25,281 nucleotides of DNA from Gnetum montanum. Taxonomy: Eukaryota; Streptophyta; Gnetopsida; Gnetales; Gnetaceae. A model generated the notes under the pieces. It was not told where the DNA came from. It was given only the letters and a program-made list of their open reading frames with translations, and searched no databases. Position 1 is the stretch's first letter; every line of letters begins with the position of its first letter. The stretch lies in assembly GCA_015680685.1 (NCBI GenBank), contig MNCI01002993.1:184288-209568 (forward strand). Direction: 5' to 3'. Both the position numbers and the translations under genes were made by a program. Shown one piece after another: positions 1-8,885 of this stretch.

Positions 1-37
1 GGGGGGCGGGGCGCAGTCTGGGGAAGAAGCCATTTTG

Positions 38-123
38 ACACATCTTGACATGCAAAATTTCCTCAAACTAGCTCAAAATGACGCATCTTGACATGCAACA
101 TTTCCTCAAACTAGCTCAAAATG
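38..123 (+). repeat. 43-bp direct tandem duplication
   Basis: Two adjacent 43-bp copies, 38-80 and 81-123, differ at two positions. Each begins AC[A/G]CATCTTGACATGC and ends CTAGCTCAAAATG. Confidence 0.95.
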
Positions 124-770
124 AAGTCAGAAGATGCACAAGTTCTAGATCTAGGCTCCAGCTACATGTTTGACCATGTTTGATATCATTTTCGCTTGGA
201 TTTTTCTTCCCCATGTTAAGCCCTATTTCTTCCATGTTGGCTAGCTTGGAAATAAGGAGGAAGACCCTAAAACCTACTTTTTAGCTTTTATAGACCTTCG
301 AAGTGCTCAATTTTGATGTATCTAAACCTGTGCTACCTTGGGAAGGTTTTGAAACCTTAATTTTGGACCTCTATGTACCCTAAGACATATTTCCCTTGGT
401 TTCCATGTTGAGGGTCCCTACTTCCATGCTGAGCCCAATGTGGAAGCCTCAAAACACTTGATTTATGAGGTCTAAACATCCCAGAAACAACCCTAATTGA
501 TGCTTGAACTCATCTAATAGCCTTGTAGCCTTAAAAAATGGCTTGTTAAGGCTTAAAAATAGAAAAACCTAACCATTTTTTACATATATTAGCCAAATTT
601 TACAGTATATAGCCTATTTTGCTTGATTTTTGCCTTATTATGAAATGTTTGGCTTGTTTTTGAACTTATGTTGCCATATTGACCTTTTTGACCTTCTATG
701 GCCTTTATACAACCATATTTGTTCTTTATTTACCTTGTTATAGCTTTATGTGCCTTTGTTTGGGCTTTAA

Positions 771-821
771 ATGGTATCAAATAGTGGGGTTCAACCTTCC
801 TTGACCACCGTTTGATACCAT
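771..821. repeat. Imperfect hairpin with perfect 11-bp arms
   Basis: ATGGTATCAAA at 771-781 is the exact reverse complement of TTTGATACCAT at 811-821. Inside, GTGG pairs with CCAC across a 2x2 mismatch, leaving a loop of about 17 bases. The left arm resembles the start of a tRNA-iMet primer-binding site (TGGTATCA), but the following bases do not match that site and no LTR end is visible beside it. Confidence 0.85.
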
Positions 822-840
822 ATGACCATGCCTTGCTAAG

Positions 841-925
841 GCCTTAAACTAGCATCGTAGTCCACAAAGACTCTAAACTAGCATCATGGCCTACTAAGGC
901 CTAAAACTGGTGAAATGATGGCCTT
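841..925 (+). repeat. 29-bp tandem repeat, left copy of the array
   Basis: Units start at 841, 870 and 899 with a period of 29. The first two are GCCTTAAACTAGCATCGTAG... and ACTCTAAACTAGCATCATGG...; the third is degenerate. The same unit (CCTTAAACTAGCAT-like) recurs at about 10388-10460 on the other side of pol. Confidence 0.85.
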
Positions 926-1554
926 TATTGACTATTTGTAGTCTTACTTCTTATACTTCCCCTTGCTTGACCTTTATGTGATCTTTGTTCACCTCTATTG
1001 CACTTTGTTGAATTGTCCTTACCTCATTGATAATCTTGGATGACCTTGATTACATTAGATTTGCATGTGTTTTATATAATTTTAGCATTATTTATTTACT
1101 TTTGCTCACATGCCACTTAAAATGCTTTTGGTTGACATGCAAGATCAAAATATGAGTACCTAGGAGAAAATCTTCTTGCCTTTGTGTCTACATGGATCTC
1201 ATGGTGATGTTGAATGATTTAGCAACCCTGATTATCTAGATCTTGAGCTTGAGTCTCTTAGCCCATAGTGCTTCAATAGAGAAACCTCTAGAATGGCTTG
1301 AAAACCTAGCCAAAACCCTTGACTTAAAGGTAGGTGATATAACCAAAGACTCTTTAGTTGTGGTTCCTATCACACCACATGGTGGTGAGGAGAAAACCCT
1401 TAAACTAAGTTTCTCATTGGAACCTCAATATGCTTAGGACATCACCAAGATCTTATAAAGTAACATTAAGGCATTTTCCTAGTCATATGATGATATGTCA
1501 AGACTAGACCCACATCTAGTTCAACACAACATCATATTGGACCCTAGCATTAAA

Positions 1555-2275
1555 CTAGTTAAGCAAAAAGTGCACAAAATTAGACTTGATTTGGCCTTGG
1601 TAATTTGCAATGAAATCTCAAAGCTCTACCAAGAAGGTTTCATTAGTGCTTTCAATTACATAGAATGGGTATCCAACATAGTGGTAGTCCCTAAGAAAAA
1701 TGGGAATATCCGTATTTGCATTGATTTTTGAGACCTAAATAAAGCGACTATCAAGGATGACTTCCCTTTGCCTAGTATTAATCAACTTATCGATACTATG
1801 CCTAGACATGCCTTGTTGTCCTTTATGGATGAATTCTTGGGGTATAACCAAATTAGGACCAACCTAGAGCACCAACATAGCATGATCTTTATGATCCCAT
1901 GGGGTACCTTTTGTTATACCATGATTCCCTTTGGCCTTAAGAACTTTGGAGTGACATACCAGAGAGCCATGACCTATATCTTTAGTGATTACATGTTAGG
2001 TTTGCTTAATGATTACATAGATGACATATCCATGAAGCCCAAGATAGGGAATAACCATGGTAATGACCTAGATCTTGTTCTTAAACGATGTCTCAAATGT
2101 GAGCTTAGGCTCAATCCTAAGAAGTGTGTCTTCGGTGTCAAGACTGGAAAGATGCTTAGCTTTATAGTCTTTGCAGTAGGAATACACATCAATATTGATA
2201 AGGTTAAGGCCATATCCAAATTAGCAACACCTACCAATGTCAAAGAGCTTCAGGGATTACAAGGTAGATTATAGT
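1555..2275 (+). pseudogene. Reverse transcriptase domain of Tat-type pol
   Basis: Visible motifs in order: 'EGFISAFNYIEWVSNIVVV', 'PKKNGNIRICIDF' then a stop, 'DDFPLPSINQLID', 'LSFMDEFLGYNQIR', 'PWGTFCYTMIPFGLKN', then YIDD at 2014-2025, 'ELRLNPKKCVFGV' and 'KELQGLQGRL'. The catalytic aspartates (FMD and YIDD) are intact, which is notable given the premature stop at 1729. Glycines of the usual SGYNQIR and LGFIV motifs have changed (FLGYNQIR, LSFIV). Confidence 0.93.
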
Positions 2276-2399
2276 TTAATTGTAGGCTTATCACTAGGCT
2301 TATGGATAAGTTACAGCCCATGCAACATTTTCTTAAGAAAGGAGTTTACTATGAGTGGATGGCTCAATGCCAATAGGCCTTTGGAAACCTTAAACAAGA

Positions 2400-2760
2400 G
2401 TTGATACAATTTCCAATAGTCTATCCTCTATAAAAGGGTAAACCATTTTACATTTATCTTGCCATCTCTAATACATCTATTGCCTCTCTACTCTATTAGA
2501 AATGTGATGATGGAGCAAAAATGCCCATATACTATCTTAGCCACATGTTAATTGCCCACGAGACCTAATACACTAAATTGGAGAAGTATTTTCTAGCACT
2601 AGTGTTCTTGTTGAAGAAGTTGAGACACTAACTCTTCAAAAGCCAAGTCAATGTGATTTTCAAGGATAACATACTTAGAGCCATAATGACCAACATATAT
2701 GAAAGTAGTTGTATAGTTCTATGGAAAGCCATGATCATGGAGTTTGACCTCCATTACATC
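2400..2760 (+). pseudogene. Ordinary retroviral-type RNase H domain, degenerate
   Basis: It follows RT in the same frame. 'FYIYLAISNTSIAS', 'MPIYYLSHML' and 'TKLEKYFLALVFLLKKLRH' match the Tat version of the connection/RNase H region. Where most Ty3/gypsy RNases H have a catalytic aspartate (TDAS-like), this copy reads YLAIS. As I recall, that is usual in Tat elements, whose catalysis is thought to rest on the second RNase H. Stops interrupt it after LLY, HET and LRH. Confidence 0.8.
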
Positions 2761-2889
2761 TCTCAGTTCTCAACAAAAGGTCAAGGTATAACCATACAAC
2801 TCATAGTTTTACCTATTAATGACCAAGCAACCATAGATCTTGAATTCCCTAATGAACACATTAACATAGTTAGCTAAGTACCCAAGGAT

Positions 2890-3275
2890 TATGAGGCACT
2901 CATGAACTTTGACAGAGCTTCAACTACCCATGGGGCTAGTGCCGCTACCATCATAACATTCCCATCTAGTGAAATTTGACCCTTCACCTATAGTTTTGAG
3001 TTTCCATGTATCAAAAACATAGTTTAGTACAAGGGTTTGATTAGATGGATGATGGTAGCTTGTGACTTAGGAATTAGACATTCAATGATCAAAGGTGATT
3101 TACAAATCATGATCAACTAAGTGATTGAAGTCTATTCATGTAAAGCTAAGCACTTACAACCTTTCTATGACCTAGGGAAGTAGTTGTTATAATAGTTCAT
3201 AAACATTAATATCCAACACATTCCTTGAAATGAAAACACCATAGCCAATGCAATTGCAACATTAGCCCTTGGTGG
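2890..3275 (+). pseudogene. Second, archaeal-type RNase H domain (aRNH)
   Basis: Tat elements carry an additional RNase H of archaeal/plant type after the ordinary one. Here it starts 'MNFDRASTTHGASAATII', with the first catalytic Asp at 2911-2913 (the usual FDGAS now FDRAS). It continues through 'DLGIRHSMIKGDLQIMI', with the third acidic residue at 3097-3099, to 'IANAIATLA' near 3240-3265. The expected EYEAL helix reads YKGL, so its Glu is lost, and NADALATLA has lost its Asp. It is in frame with RT. This domain is the main reason for assigning the Tat clade. Confidence 0.85.
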
Positions 3276-3519
3276 AATGCTAGATGCGTTTAGCAAGTTT
3301 CCCATCTTAACTATGGATTATGCTACTTCCATCACATAAATCACTAAGGATATCTTTGTAGCTATCATTCATAGTACTTATCCCAAGGAGTGGAATGATG
3401 ATATCAAATTTTACCTTATGCATGATGAATCCTCACAAGGCTTGACTATTACTCAAAAGGACATTGTACATAAGTGATTGAAGTAGTATGTCATGGTAGG
3501 TTATAAGACATTATGTTGA

Positions 3520-4614
3520 TGATCCTATGATGGCATACTCTTAAAGTGCTTAGGTAAAACCAAAGCCAAAATAGTCCTAGAAAAGGTTCACAAGGGTGTT
3601 TATGAAGGACATATAGGACCCAGAGCCATGGCTGCTAAAATTATATGGTTAAGCTACTACTGGCCCCATATGGAAAATGATTGCCTAAAAAAGGTTAAGT
3701 GTTGTCATGTCAATGATATAGCAACTTGATACATGTATCACCAACTAAGCTACATACCACTCAAATAACATGGCCATTTCAATGATGGAGGTTGGATATT
3801 ATTAGACCCATAATGCCTAAGTCTTTTGTAGGGCATAACTTCATCATCACAGTAATCGAATGCTTTACCAAGTGGGTATAGGCTATTTTCCTAAGGAAGA
3901 CTACATCCAAGCAAGTCTACAAATTCATCCTAGATAACATTGTAGCTCATTTTAGCATACCCATGATCATAGTTACAAATAATGGACCCTAATTTACTAG
4001 CTAAGAAACCAAGGATTTCTATCACAACCTAGGCATTAAGCATTCTCTCTCATCAACTTACTACCCTCAAGGCAATGGGCAAGTAGAAGCAAGCAACAAG
4101 GCCATCATCAACTTGCTTAAAAAGATGCTTAACAAAAGCAAGTGCAAGTGGCATGAGTGGCTTGTCCATGTGCTATGGGCATACAAAACAATTTATTGCA
4201 TGACAACTGGTATGACCCCTTATAGCCTTGTTTATGGTTCTAAAGCTATTTTACCTCTTGAATTGTAGTTGCCATTACTCTGACTAGCCTTGACCAACTT
4301 CATCAACGATGAGCAAAATAAGAAGTTGTAGACAATAGCCTTGGATTTGGTGGAGGAGTGGCATATGCAAGTGCATGCTTACATCAAGCATTATCAAGAG
4401 AGGTAGAAGTGGCAGCATCACCATGACTTAACCATGCACAAGATCAAGGAGGATGACTTGGTCCTCAAGGCCATCCATGAACATGTGGACAAATTCTCAG
4501 CCAACTAGGAAGGCTCCTTCCTTTTTACTAGAGCCTATGGAAATGGAGCATTTAGAATAGCCAACATGGATGGAAATGAGTTGACCAATCCAATCAATCA
4601 TTCCTATCTAAAAT
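3520..4614 (+). pseudogene. Integrase of Tat-type pol, one catalytic Asp lost
   Basis: The zinc-binding part includes 'YEGHIGPRAMAAKIIW' and 'SYYWPHMENDCLKKVKCCHV'. After the frameshift the core reads 'WRLDIIRPIMPKS', with the first Asp at 3795-3797. The second motif is 'TNNGP' followed by a stop, so the catalytic Asp at 3978-3980 is Asn. 'YYPQGNGQVEASNK' carries the Glu at 4086-4088. The spacing from second Asp position to Glu is 36 codons, the standard D,D-35-E. 'WAYKT' and 'TPYSLVYGSKAILPLE' follow. The C-terminal 'NHSYLK' is cut at the nested insertion. Confidence 0.92.
4610..4614. repeat. Target-site duplication, left copy (AAAAT)
   Basis: These five bases lie directly left of the nested element. 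They match the right copy AAAAC (10313-10317) except for one C-to-T change, itself a likely deamination. Confidence 0.85.
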
Positions 4615-5189
4615 TGTGACATCCCATCCCTAGATGTCATGGCAAATGTCAAATATATGATATATTACACATTATGTATACAAAGAAAATATACCAAATT
4701 TGAAATATATGTGATATTTGACATTATGTATAAAGGAAATAATAGGGAAAATGTAAAAAGAGAAAGAAAAGGATGCTTTATTGATATGGAATAGTGTATT
4801 CAAATCATGCTTTGAGAGTGTTCCTTAGGATTTTCTTCCTTTGGCATCTATCCATTAGAGGCAATCTAGCACTGCCACCATGGTTAGGCTTATAACCCAG
4901 CTAGAAGGGATGGTCAATCCACTTCCTATCCTGGTTCACCTAGCTTCCTATGACTTGCTTGTACCAGCTTCACCACTCCATCTTGGCACAACCTCTAATC
5001 CTAGGTATAAATGCCTTAGGTCAAATCCCTAAAGGTTACCTTAAGAGACACGTCTATTATTACAACATGCCTTTTTGGGTCTTAATTACAACTACCCTTT
5101 TGGGTGCTATTAAGATAATAATAATACTTGTTATGAAGAGATACCATCTTCATTAGGAAACAACATCATTTGGGAATGGGGATGTGACA
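4615..5189 (-). repeat. 3' LTR of the nested element (575 bp)
   Basis: On the plus strand it runs TGTGACATCCCATCC to GGGGATGTGACA, so on the sense (minus) strand it begins TGTCACATCCCC and ends TGTCACA. The ends form an imperfect inverted repeat. It aligns over its full length with 9738-10312 without apparent indels. A minus-strand AATAAA lies at 4777-4782 and is kept in the other copy. A plus-strand TATA-like GGTATAAATGCC is also kept in both copies. Confidence 0.95.
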
Positions 5190-5190
5190 T

Positions 5191-5202
5191 TCTACCCCCC
5201 TT
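5191..5202 (-). other. Polypurine tract of the nested element
   Basis: On the minus strand AAGGGGGGTAGA lies immediately before the 3' LTR start (TGTCACATCC). This is the expected plus-strand primer site and fixes the orientation together with the primer-binding site. Confidence 0.9.
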
Positions 5203-5572
5203 AGGTTTCATTCATCCTCGAACAAGTCCATGTCCTCTATCTTTTTCCAGCTCCAGTACTTCTTTCATGATCCTGTGTTCCAATAATTTGATTTCTCCTT
5301 TGAACTTGAAGTTGTTTCTTGCTTATTTTGCAAATAAGATATACATGAGAAAGACTATATGTAAAATTAAATATTACTTTCTTGATACTTACTTTTTTTT
5401 CTAAGAAAATAACAAAAGGTGAACTAAAGATTTATCAACCACCAATCACCAATCCTAACTAGGATCACACAAAGTGCAACTTGTATATGATTATTCAAGT
5501 GAAGGTAGGGAAAATTCTTTATCCCCAATTTTTATTATCAAAGATATTTTACTTATTTGATTAAAATATAAA
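5203..5572 (-). other. Non-coding 3' region of the nested element
   Basis: AT-rich sequence between the end of the CCR4-like copy and the polypurine tract. It contains a T-run near 5392-5400 (an A-run on the sense strand), too short to call a poly(A) tail. Just before the tract, the sense strand reads CGAGGATGAATGAAACC, resembling the end of many plant Ty3/gypsy pol genes, but no integrase is recognisable. Confidence 0.5.
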
Positions 5573-6840
5573 TTAAACAAAGAATAAAATAATAAGATTA
5601 ATGAAATGAAAGTAAGAGTGAGATACTTCTTGAGAGTGAGATACTTCTTGATCTTGATCAACCTTATGAATTGATGGGACTAACTGTAATTCTGCCATAA
5701 GTGGTCTATGATTAGATAGTCTTGTTGAGGATGGCAAGGCTTCATCTTGATCCTTCTCAACTTTTTCTTTAGAAATCAACTCTAGTAACTTGGTAACTTT
5801 GAAGAATCGAACATCGTAACAAATATAATCTAAGGTCTCAATGAAGAATGTTGTTGAACCATCCTCATTAATCATAGAAGAGTAATTGGTAAATTATGGT
5901 TCTTAATGAGTGATATCCATCAACATCATCTATTCCTAAATTCTAGAATCTAATTTATCTACTAATGATTCAAAATACGTAGAATATGCATTGGCTAATG
6001 GAATTGCATGCTAAATTGATGAAAACATCTTCTTCAAGTTAGGTTCATCTTCCAAAGATTTCTTTACAGATCCATATTTTAAAAATTGATAAACACTACT
6101 TCCAACTTTTGCCTTGAAGTCTCCACAAAGAATAAATGGAATTGGATTGGTATAACTTGGGAATAACTTCTTCTTCAAACTTTCTTTTATTTGCTTAATC
6201 AAGCATGCTCCTTAATAAAGTATAAGATTTGAACATGTTGGTTTGGCAATTAAATGTGTGTTAACCACACATACACATCTTTCTATGTTGAATTTTTAAA
6301 ATCAATTGCAAGGCTATGTGATATTTCCAAAATCTTAACTATTCTTTCTTTTCCATTTCTTGAAGTTCTGGAATTTCAAAAATCATATTTTCTGAACTTC
6401 ATTCAAATCTTTGTACCAATTCAAACTTGGCTTCTTTATAAAAGATCACACAACCATCCATGTTGTGATTTTTGCAATATGCTAATCTATATGGCTCAAA
6501 ATAAGAACTTCCATAAGAACCTTTTTGCTTATAAATATCTTTTTATCCCACTTTTCTCAAGTCTGGTTGGAATTGGTATAGAAATTCCCATGGCAAGACT
6601 TCCTGTAAGCATAAGACATCAACATTCAAATCTTGTTATTTTGCTAAAATGCATGGGTATTAATATTTATGCCAATTCAAGGCCCATGATGAACATAGTG
6701 GATATTGTTTCTCACTCACTAGGGATCTTGCAAGCACATTGTATGTTGCAACTTTTATTTTCATTCGTGGATTCTTGTCTGGATCATTTCTCTTCATGAG
6801 TATCATACTCCTTGTTGAAATGAGATTTTGAGTCTCCATG
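5573..6840 (-). pseudogene. CCR4-type mRNA deadenylase domain, apparently intronless broken copy
   Basis: CCR4 proteins are catalytic subunits of the CCR4-NOT complex that shorten mRNA poly(A) tails, using an exonuclease-endonuclease-phosphatase fold. Visible in order: 'KIKVATYNVLA' (about 6735-6770), 'CSSWALNW', 'DVLCLQE' (6600-6620, metal-binding Glu kept), 'MDGCVIFYKEAKFELVQRF', 'RFWKYHIAL', 'VVNTHLIAKP', 'PFILCGDFKAKVGSSVYQFL' (Asp at 6119-6121 kept; usual GDFN now GDFK), 'LANAYSTYFESL', 'FFIETLDYICY', 'LLELISKE', and 'LSNHRPLMAEL' (usual SDH now SNH at 5708-5713). These motifs follow without intron-sized gaps. About ten in-frame stops and one frameshift near 6265-6300 make it a pseudogene. 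The leucine-rich-repeat part of longer CCR4s is absent. The orientation equals that of the surrounding LTR element. Family assignment is from remembered motifs, not a search. Confidence 0.85.
5616..5651 (-). repeat. Perfect 18-bp tandem duplication at the CCR4-like C-terminus
   Basis: GAGTGAGATACTTCTTGA occurs twice back to back (5616-5633, 5634-5651). In the minus frame of the pseudogene it encodes QEVSHS twice, beyond the end of the enzyme fold. Confidence 0.95.
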
Positions 6841-6918
6841 TTGTTTTTGACCTATGTTTTGATTACAATATGGATTAATATACCCTTTTTTTGAGGGTTA
6901 AAGATTATTTTGTTTCTT

Positions 6919-7030
6919 CAACTCATTCTCCAACTAATACATCAATTAATCTTTAACTAATACATCAACTGATTCATTAACTACTAATCAACTAGTATTG
7001 ATACAACAACTGATTCTCCAACTAATTTAA
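6919..7030 (+). repeat. Imperfect CAACTAATACATCAA repeat
   Basis: Short units of the type CAACTAATACATCAA, TAACTAATACATCAACTGATT and CAACAACTGATTCTCCAACTAA recur irregularly. One phrase, CTCCAACTAAT, appears at both ends. It is low complexity and has no evident coding role. Confidence 0.7.
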
Positions 7031-7894
7031 CTACATTATCTAGTTTTAGTAATATTTAACAACATCATATAATATATTATCTAATTCTCAATAGCTTTTC
7101 TAGCCCCCTTAAGAACATTGACTCTGGCAATGTAATTAATGACATGCCATAGTGATCTTAAGACTACTTATAAGGGTTATGCATTAAATTTTAAAGCCCA
7201 AAAGGTTGAATTTATGATATCATTGAATTATCAAGTGTCCAAATGATAAATCTAACTACAACATTGAGTTAAAAAGGATGAAAAATGTTGGAAATGATTA
7301 TTCATATGTTGAAAATGAACATTGTATGCTTAAGTGATGCCAAAATTAAACTTTTCAGGATCTTAAGGCACTATATCAGGCAAGGAGTAAAAAATAATTT
7401 TTGTGATTCCCTAGTATAGATCTAACTCTACCATTTGGTCTAGAAGGTTGATATTTATAGGAAATGACTCTTTGTTCACCAAAAAAGGCTTTCAAAATCA
7501 AAAGTTACGACTTCTGGAGTCTAAGACCTTTGGCACAAAAAACAAAACTTCTTAAGAGGTCATGCATCCTAGTTCTACTCTAGAACAAATGCACTTAATG
7601 ATGAAGTTTTTATCTCTGTTGTTACCAAGGCACCAATTTTGAAATTTTTTGAAAATCATTTTCATAAGTTTCTAATTTAAACTAACAGTTCAACAATGAA
7701 AATTTGAATTTTTTGTCAATTGATGGGCAATTGAAAATTTTTCATCAGATAATGGAGAATTTGGCATTTTTTTCCAATGGTAGCAACAACTATAGTGACA
7801 TAATGGTAATGGCCTTGGTAGTTGCTAGGTAATGTTGGTAGCTAGGTTGGGCATGTCTGGGGGTGGCTATGGGTGATGTTCAGTTTGTTGTTGA

Positions 7895-7981
7895 GGCCTA
7901 CAGAGGGGGAGGGAAAAGAGAAACACAACATGACCTACATAGGGGGGTGGGAAAGAGAAATGTGGTGTGGCCTAAGTAGGG
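7895..7981 (+). repeat. 37-bp tandem repeat
   Basis: Units start at 7895, 7932 and 7969 with GGCCTACAGAGGGGG, GACCTACATAGGGGG and GGCCTAAGTAGGG. Each full unit continues with a GGGAAA(A)GAGAAA core. The third copy is partial. Confidence 0.8.
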
Positions 7982-8138
7982 TTGGATCAGCCCCCACATG
8001 GTCCTGCACGGCTTGTCTCAGGGTCAACACAATCCTCTTATGGACCCGCATGGATCATCTTAAGGCATGTGCACCCCTTGACTAGGCCTACATAGCTTTT
8101 GTGCATGTACGATGGAGAGGCAGTTTCTAGTAGAGTCT

Positions 8139-8230
8139 AGAGAGGTAATTTATGATGGCCCGAGAGGTAGTTTATGGTGGCCCAGGAGGCAATTTATGGC
8201 AGCATGGGAGGTAGTTTATGGTGGCTCTAA
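8139..8230 (+). repeat. Four-copy 21-24-bp repeat (AGGTAGTTTATGGTGGC)
   Basis: Copies begin near 8141, 8163, 8184 and 8208 and share (G)AGG[T/C]A[A/G]TTTATG[G/A][T/C]GGC. They vary in length by 1-3 bases. The open frames read across this region in both strands are by-products of the repeat. Confidence 0.85.
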
Positions 8231-8660
8231 AGGTGGCTAAGGGTGCATGCGCAAGGTAGAGAACATGGTAGAGGACGATGTGCATGCATAGTGGAAGGGT
8301 GTGTAGTTGCAGAGTACATGTGGCATAGAGAGTGGTAGTTGTAGGGCATGTGGCTAGCAGGCAGTAAGCATAGCAAGGCAACAATGGTAGAGTAGGATGT
8401 GACATGTGATGGGATATCGCAAGGTGTGGGTGGAGACTAATAGAAGGCAACAGGGAAACAACACAGGCATCACAGTGAGAGAAGGTGAGTGACAAGCATG
8501 TCGATGGCATAGTAGTGTTGGCACAATTACTACAAGCACAACACTACCTTCACAGGGCTAGCATGGCCCTATGCAAGGTGATGCTACCACTGCAGGGCCA
8601 CCTTGGCCATTGCAAGGCTACATGCCCTAATTTTTTTTAAATATTTAAAATTGTGGAGGA

Positions 8661-8885
8661 CATGGGTTTGAACCCATGACCTCTCACTCACCCTACACTT
8701 TTTCTTAATTTATTAGGGTTTTTATGTTTTATTTTATTTTTTTAAAATAAAACTAAGTTAAGGCTTGGGGTCGAATCCATGACCTCCTGGTCATTGTTTT
8801 CATTTGTTTTAATAATAATATTTTATATTTTTATTTTTATTTAATTAAAAGTATTTTGGGGCATGGGATCGAACCTATGACCTCA
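8661..8885. repeat. Diverged ~100-bp triplicate with a tRNA B-box-like core
   Basis: Three cores, 'catgggtttgaacccatgac' (8661-8680), 'gggtcgaatccatgacctc' (8768-8786) and 'gggatcgaacctatgacctc' (8865-8884), are spaced 103 and 98 bases apart by their GACCTC. AT-rich DNA lies between them. The middle core matches the pol III B-box consensus GGTTCGANTCC at 10 of 11 positions. The first is an 8-bp-armed perfect palindrome. No A box or cloverleaf is visible, so these are not tRNA genes. Confidence 0.7.

Larger units (their letters stand above)
1..1242 (+). other. LTR- or leader-like non-coding region left of pol
   Basis: No reading frame of convincing quality is present, although gag and protease would be expected here in a complete element. 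The stretch holds a 43-bp tandem duplication, an 11-bp inverted repeat, a 29-bp tandem repeat, and motifs such as 'ccaatgtggaagcc' that recur as variants in the probable 3' LTR (10880-11740). It is therefore more likely LTR or UTR sequence of the same element than a gag gene. From about 1120 a degenerate frame seems to lead into the linker before the RT. The first 30 bases are unusually G- and CpG-rich for this window. Confidence 0.5.
1243..4614 (+). pseudogene. pol: Tat-type pol polyprotein, broken
   Basis: The polyprotein would have copied element RNA into DNA and integrated it. From 1243 to about 3740 one frame is kept, interrupted only by stops. Integrase continues in a second frame from about 3760, so there is one net frameshift near 3745-3765. 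Before the RT, 'SYDDMSRLDP' matches the linker that precedes RT in Tat elements. Domains: RT about 1555-2275, RNase H about 2400-2760, archaeal-type RNase H about 2890-3275, integrase about 3520-4614. The first stop within RT is TGA at 1729-1731, where CGA is expected. More than twenty further stops follow, mostly at expected Gln or Trp codons. The frame is cut at 4614 by the nested element and resumes at 10317. Confidence 0.92.

Noticed and set aside
772-790. tRNA-iMet primer-binding site of the Tat element
   Set aside because: Only the first eight bases match, it is one arm of a hairpin, and no LTR end adjoins it.
2013-2243. 76-codon open frame on the minus strand
   Set aside because: Antisense shadow of the Tat reverse transcriptase.
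6254-6799. 181-codon open frame on the plus strand
   Set aside because: It is the antisense of the CCR4-like pseudogene, whose minus-strand motifs are far more convincing.
8172-8539. Cys/His/Leu-rich minus-strand open frames
   Set aside because: They overlap in different frames across tandem repeats; periodic non-coding DNA explains them.
8661-8885. tRNA genes
   Set aside because: Only B-box-like cores are present; no A box, acceptor stem or cloverleaf could be drawn.
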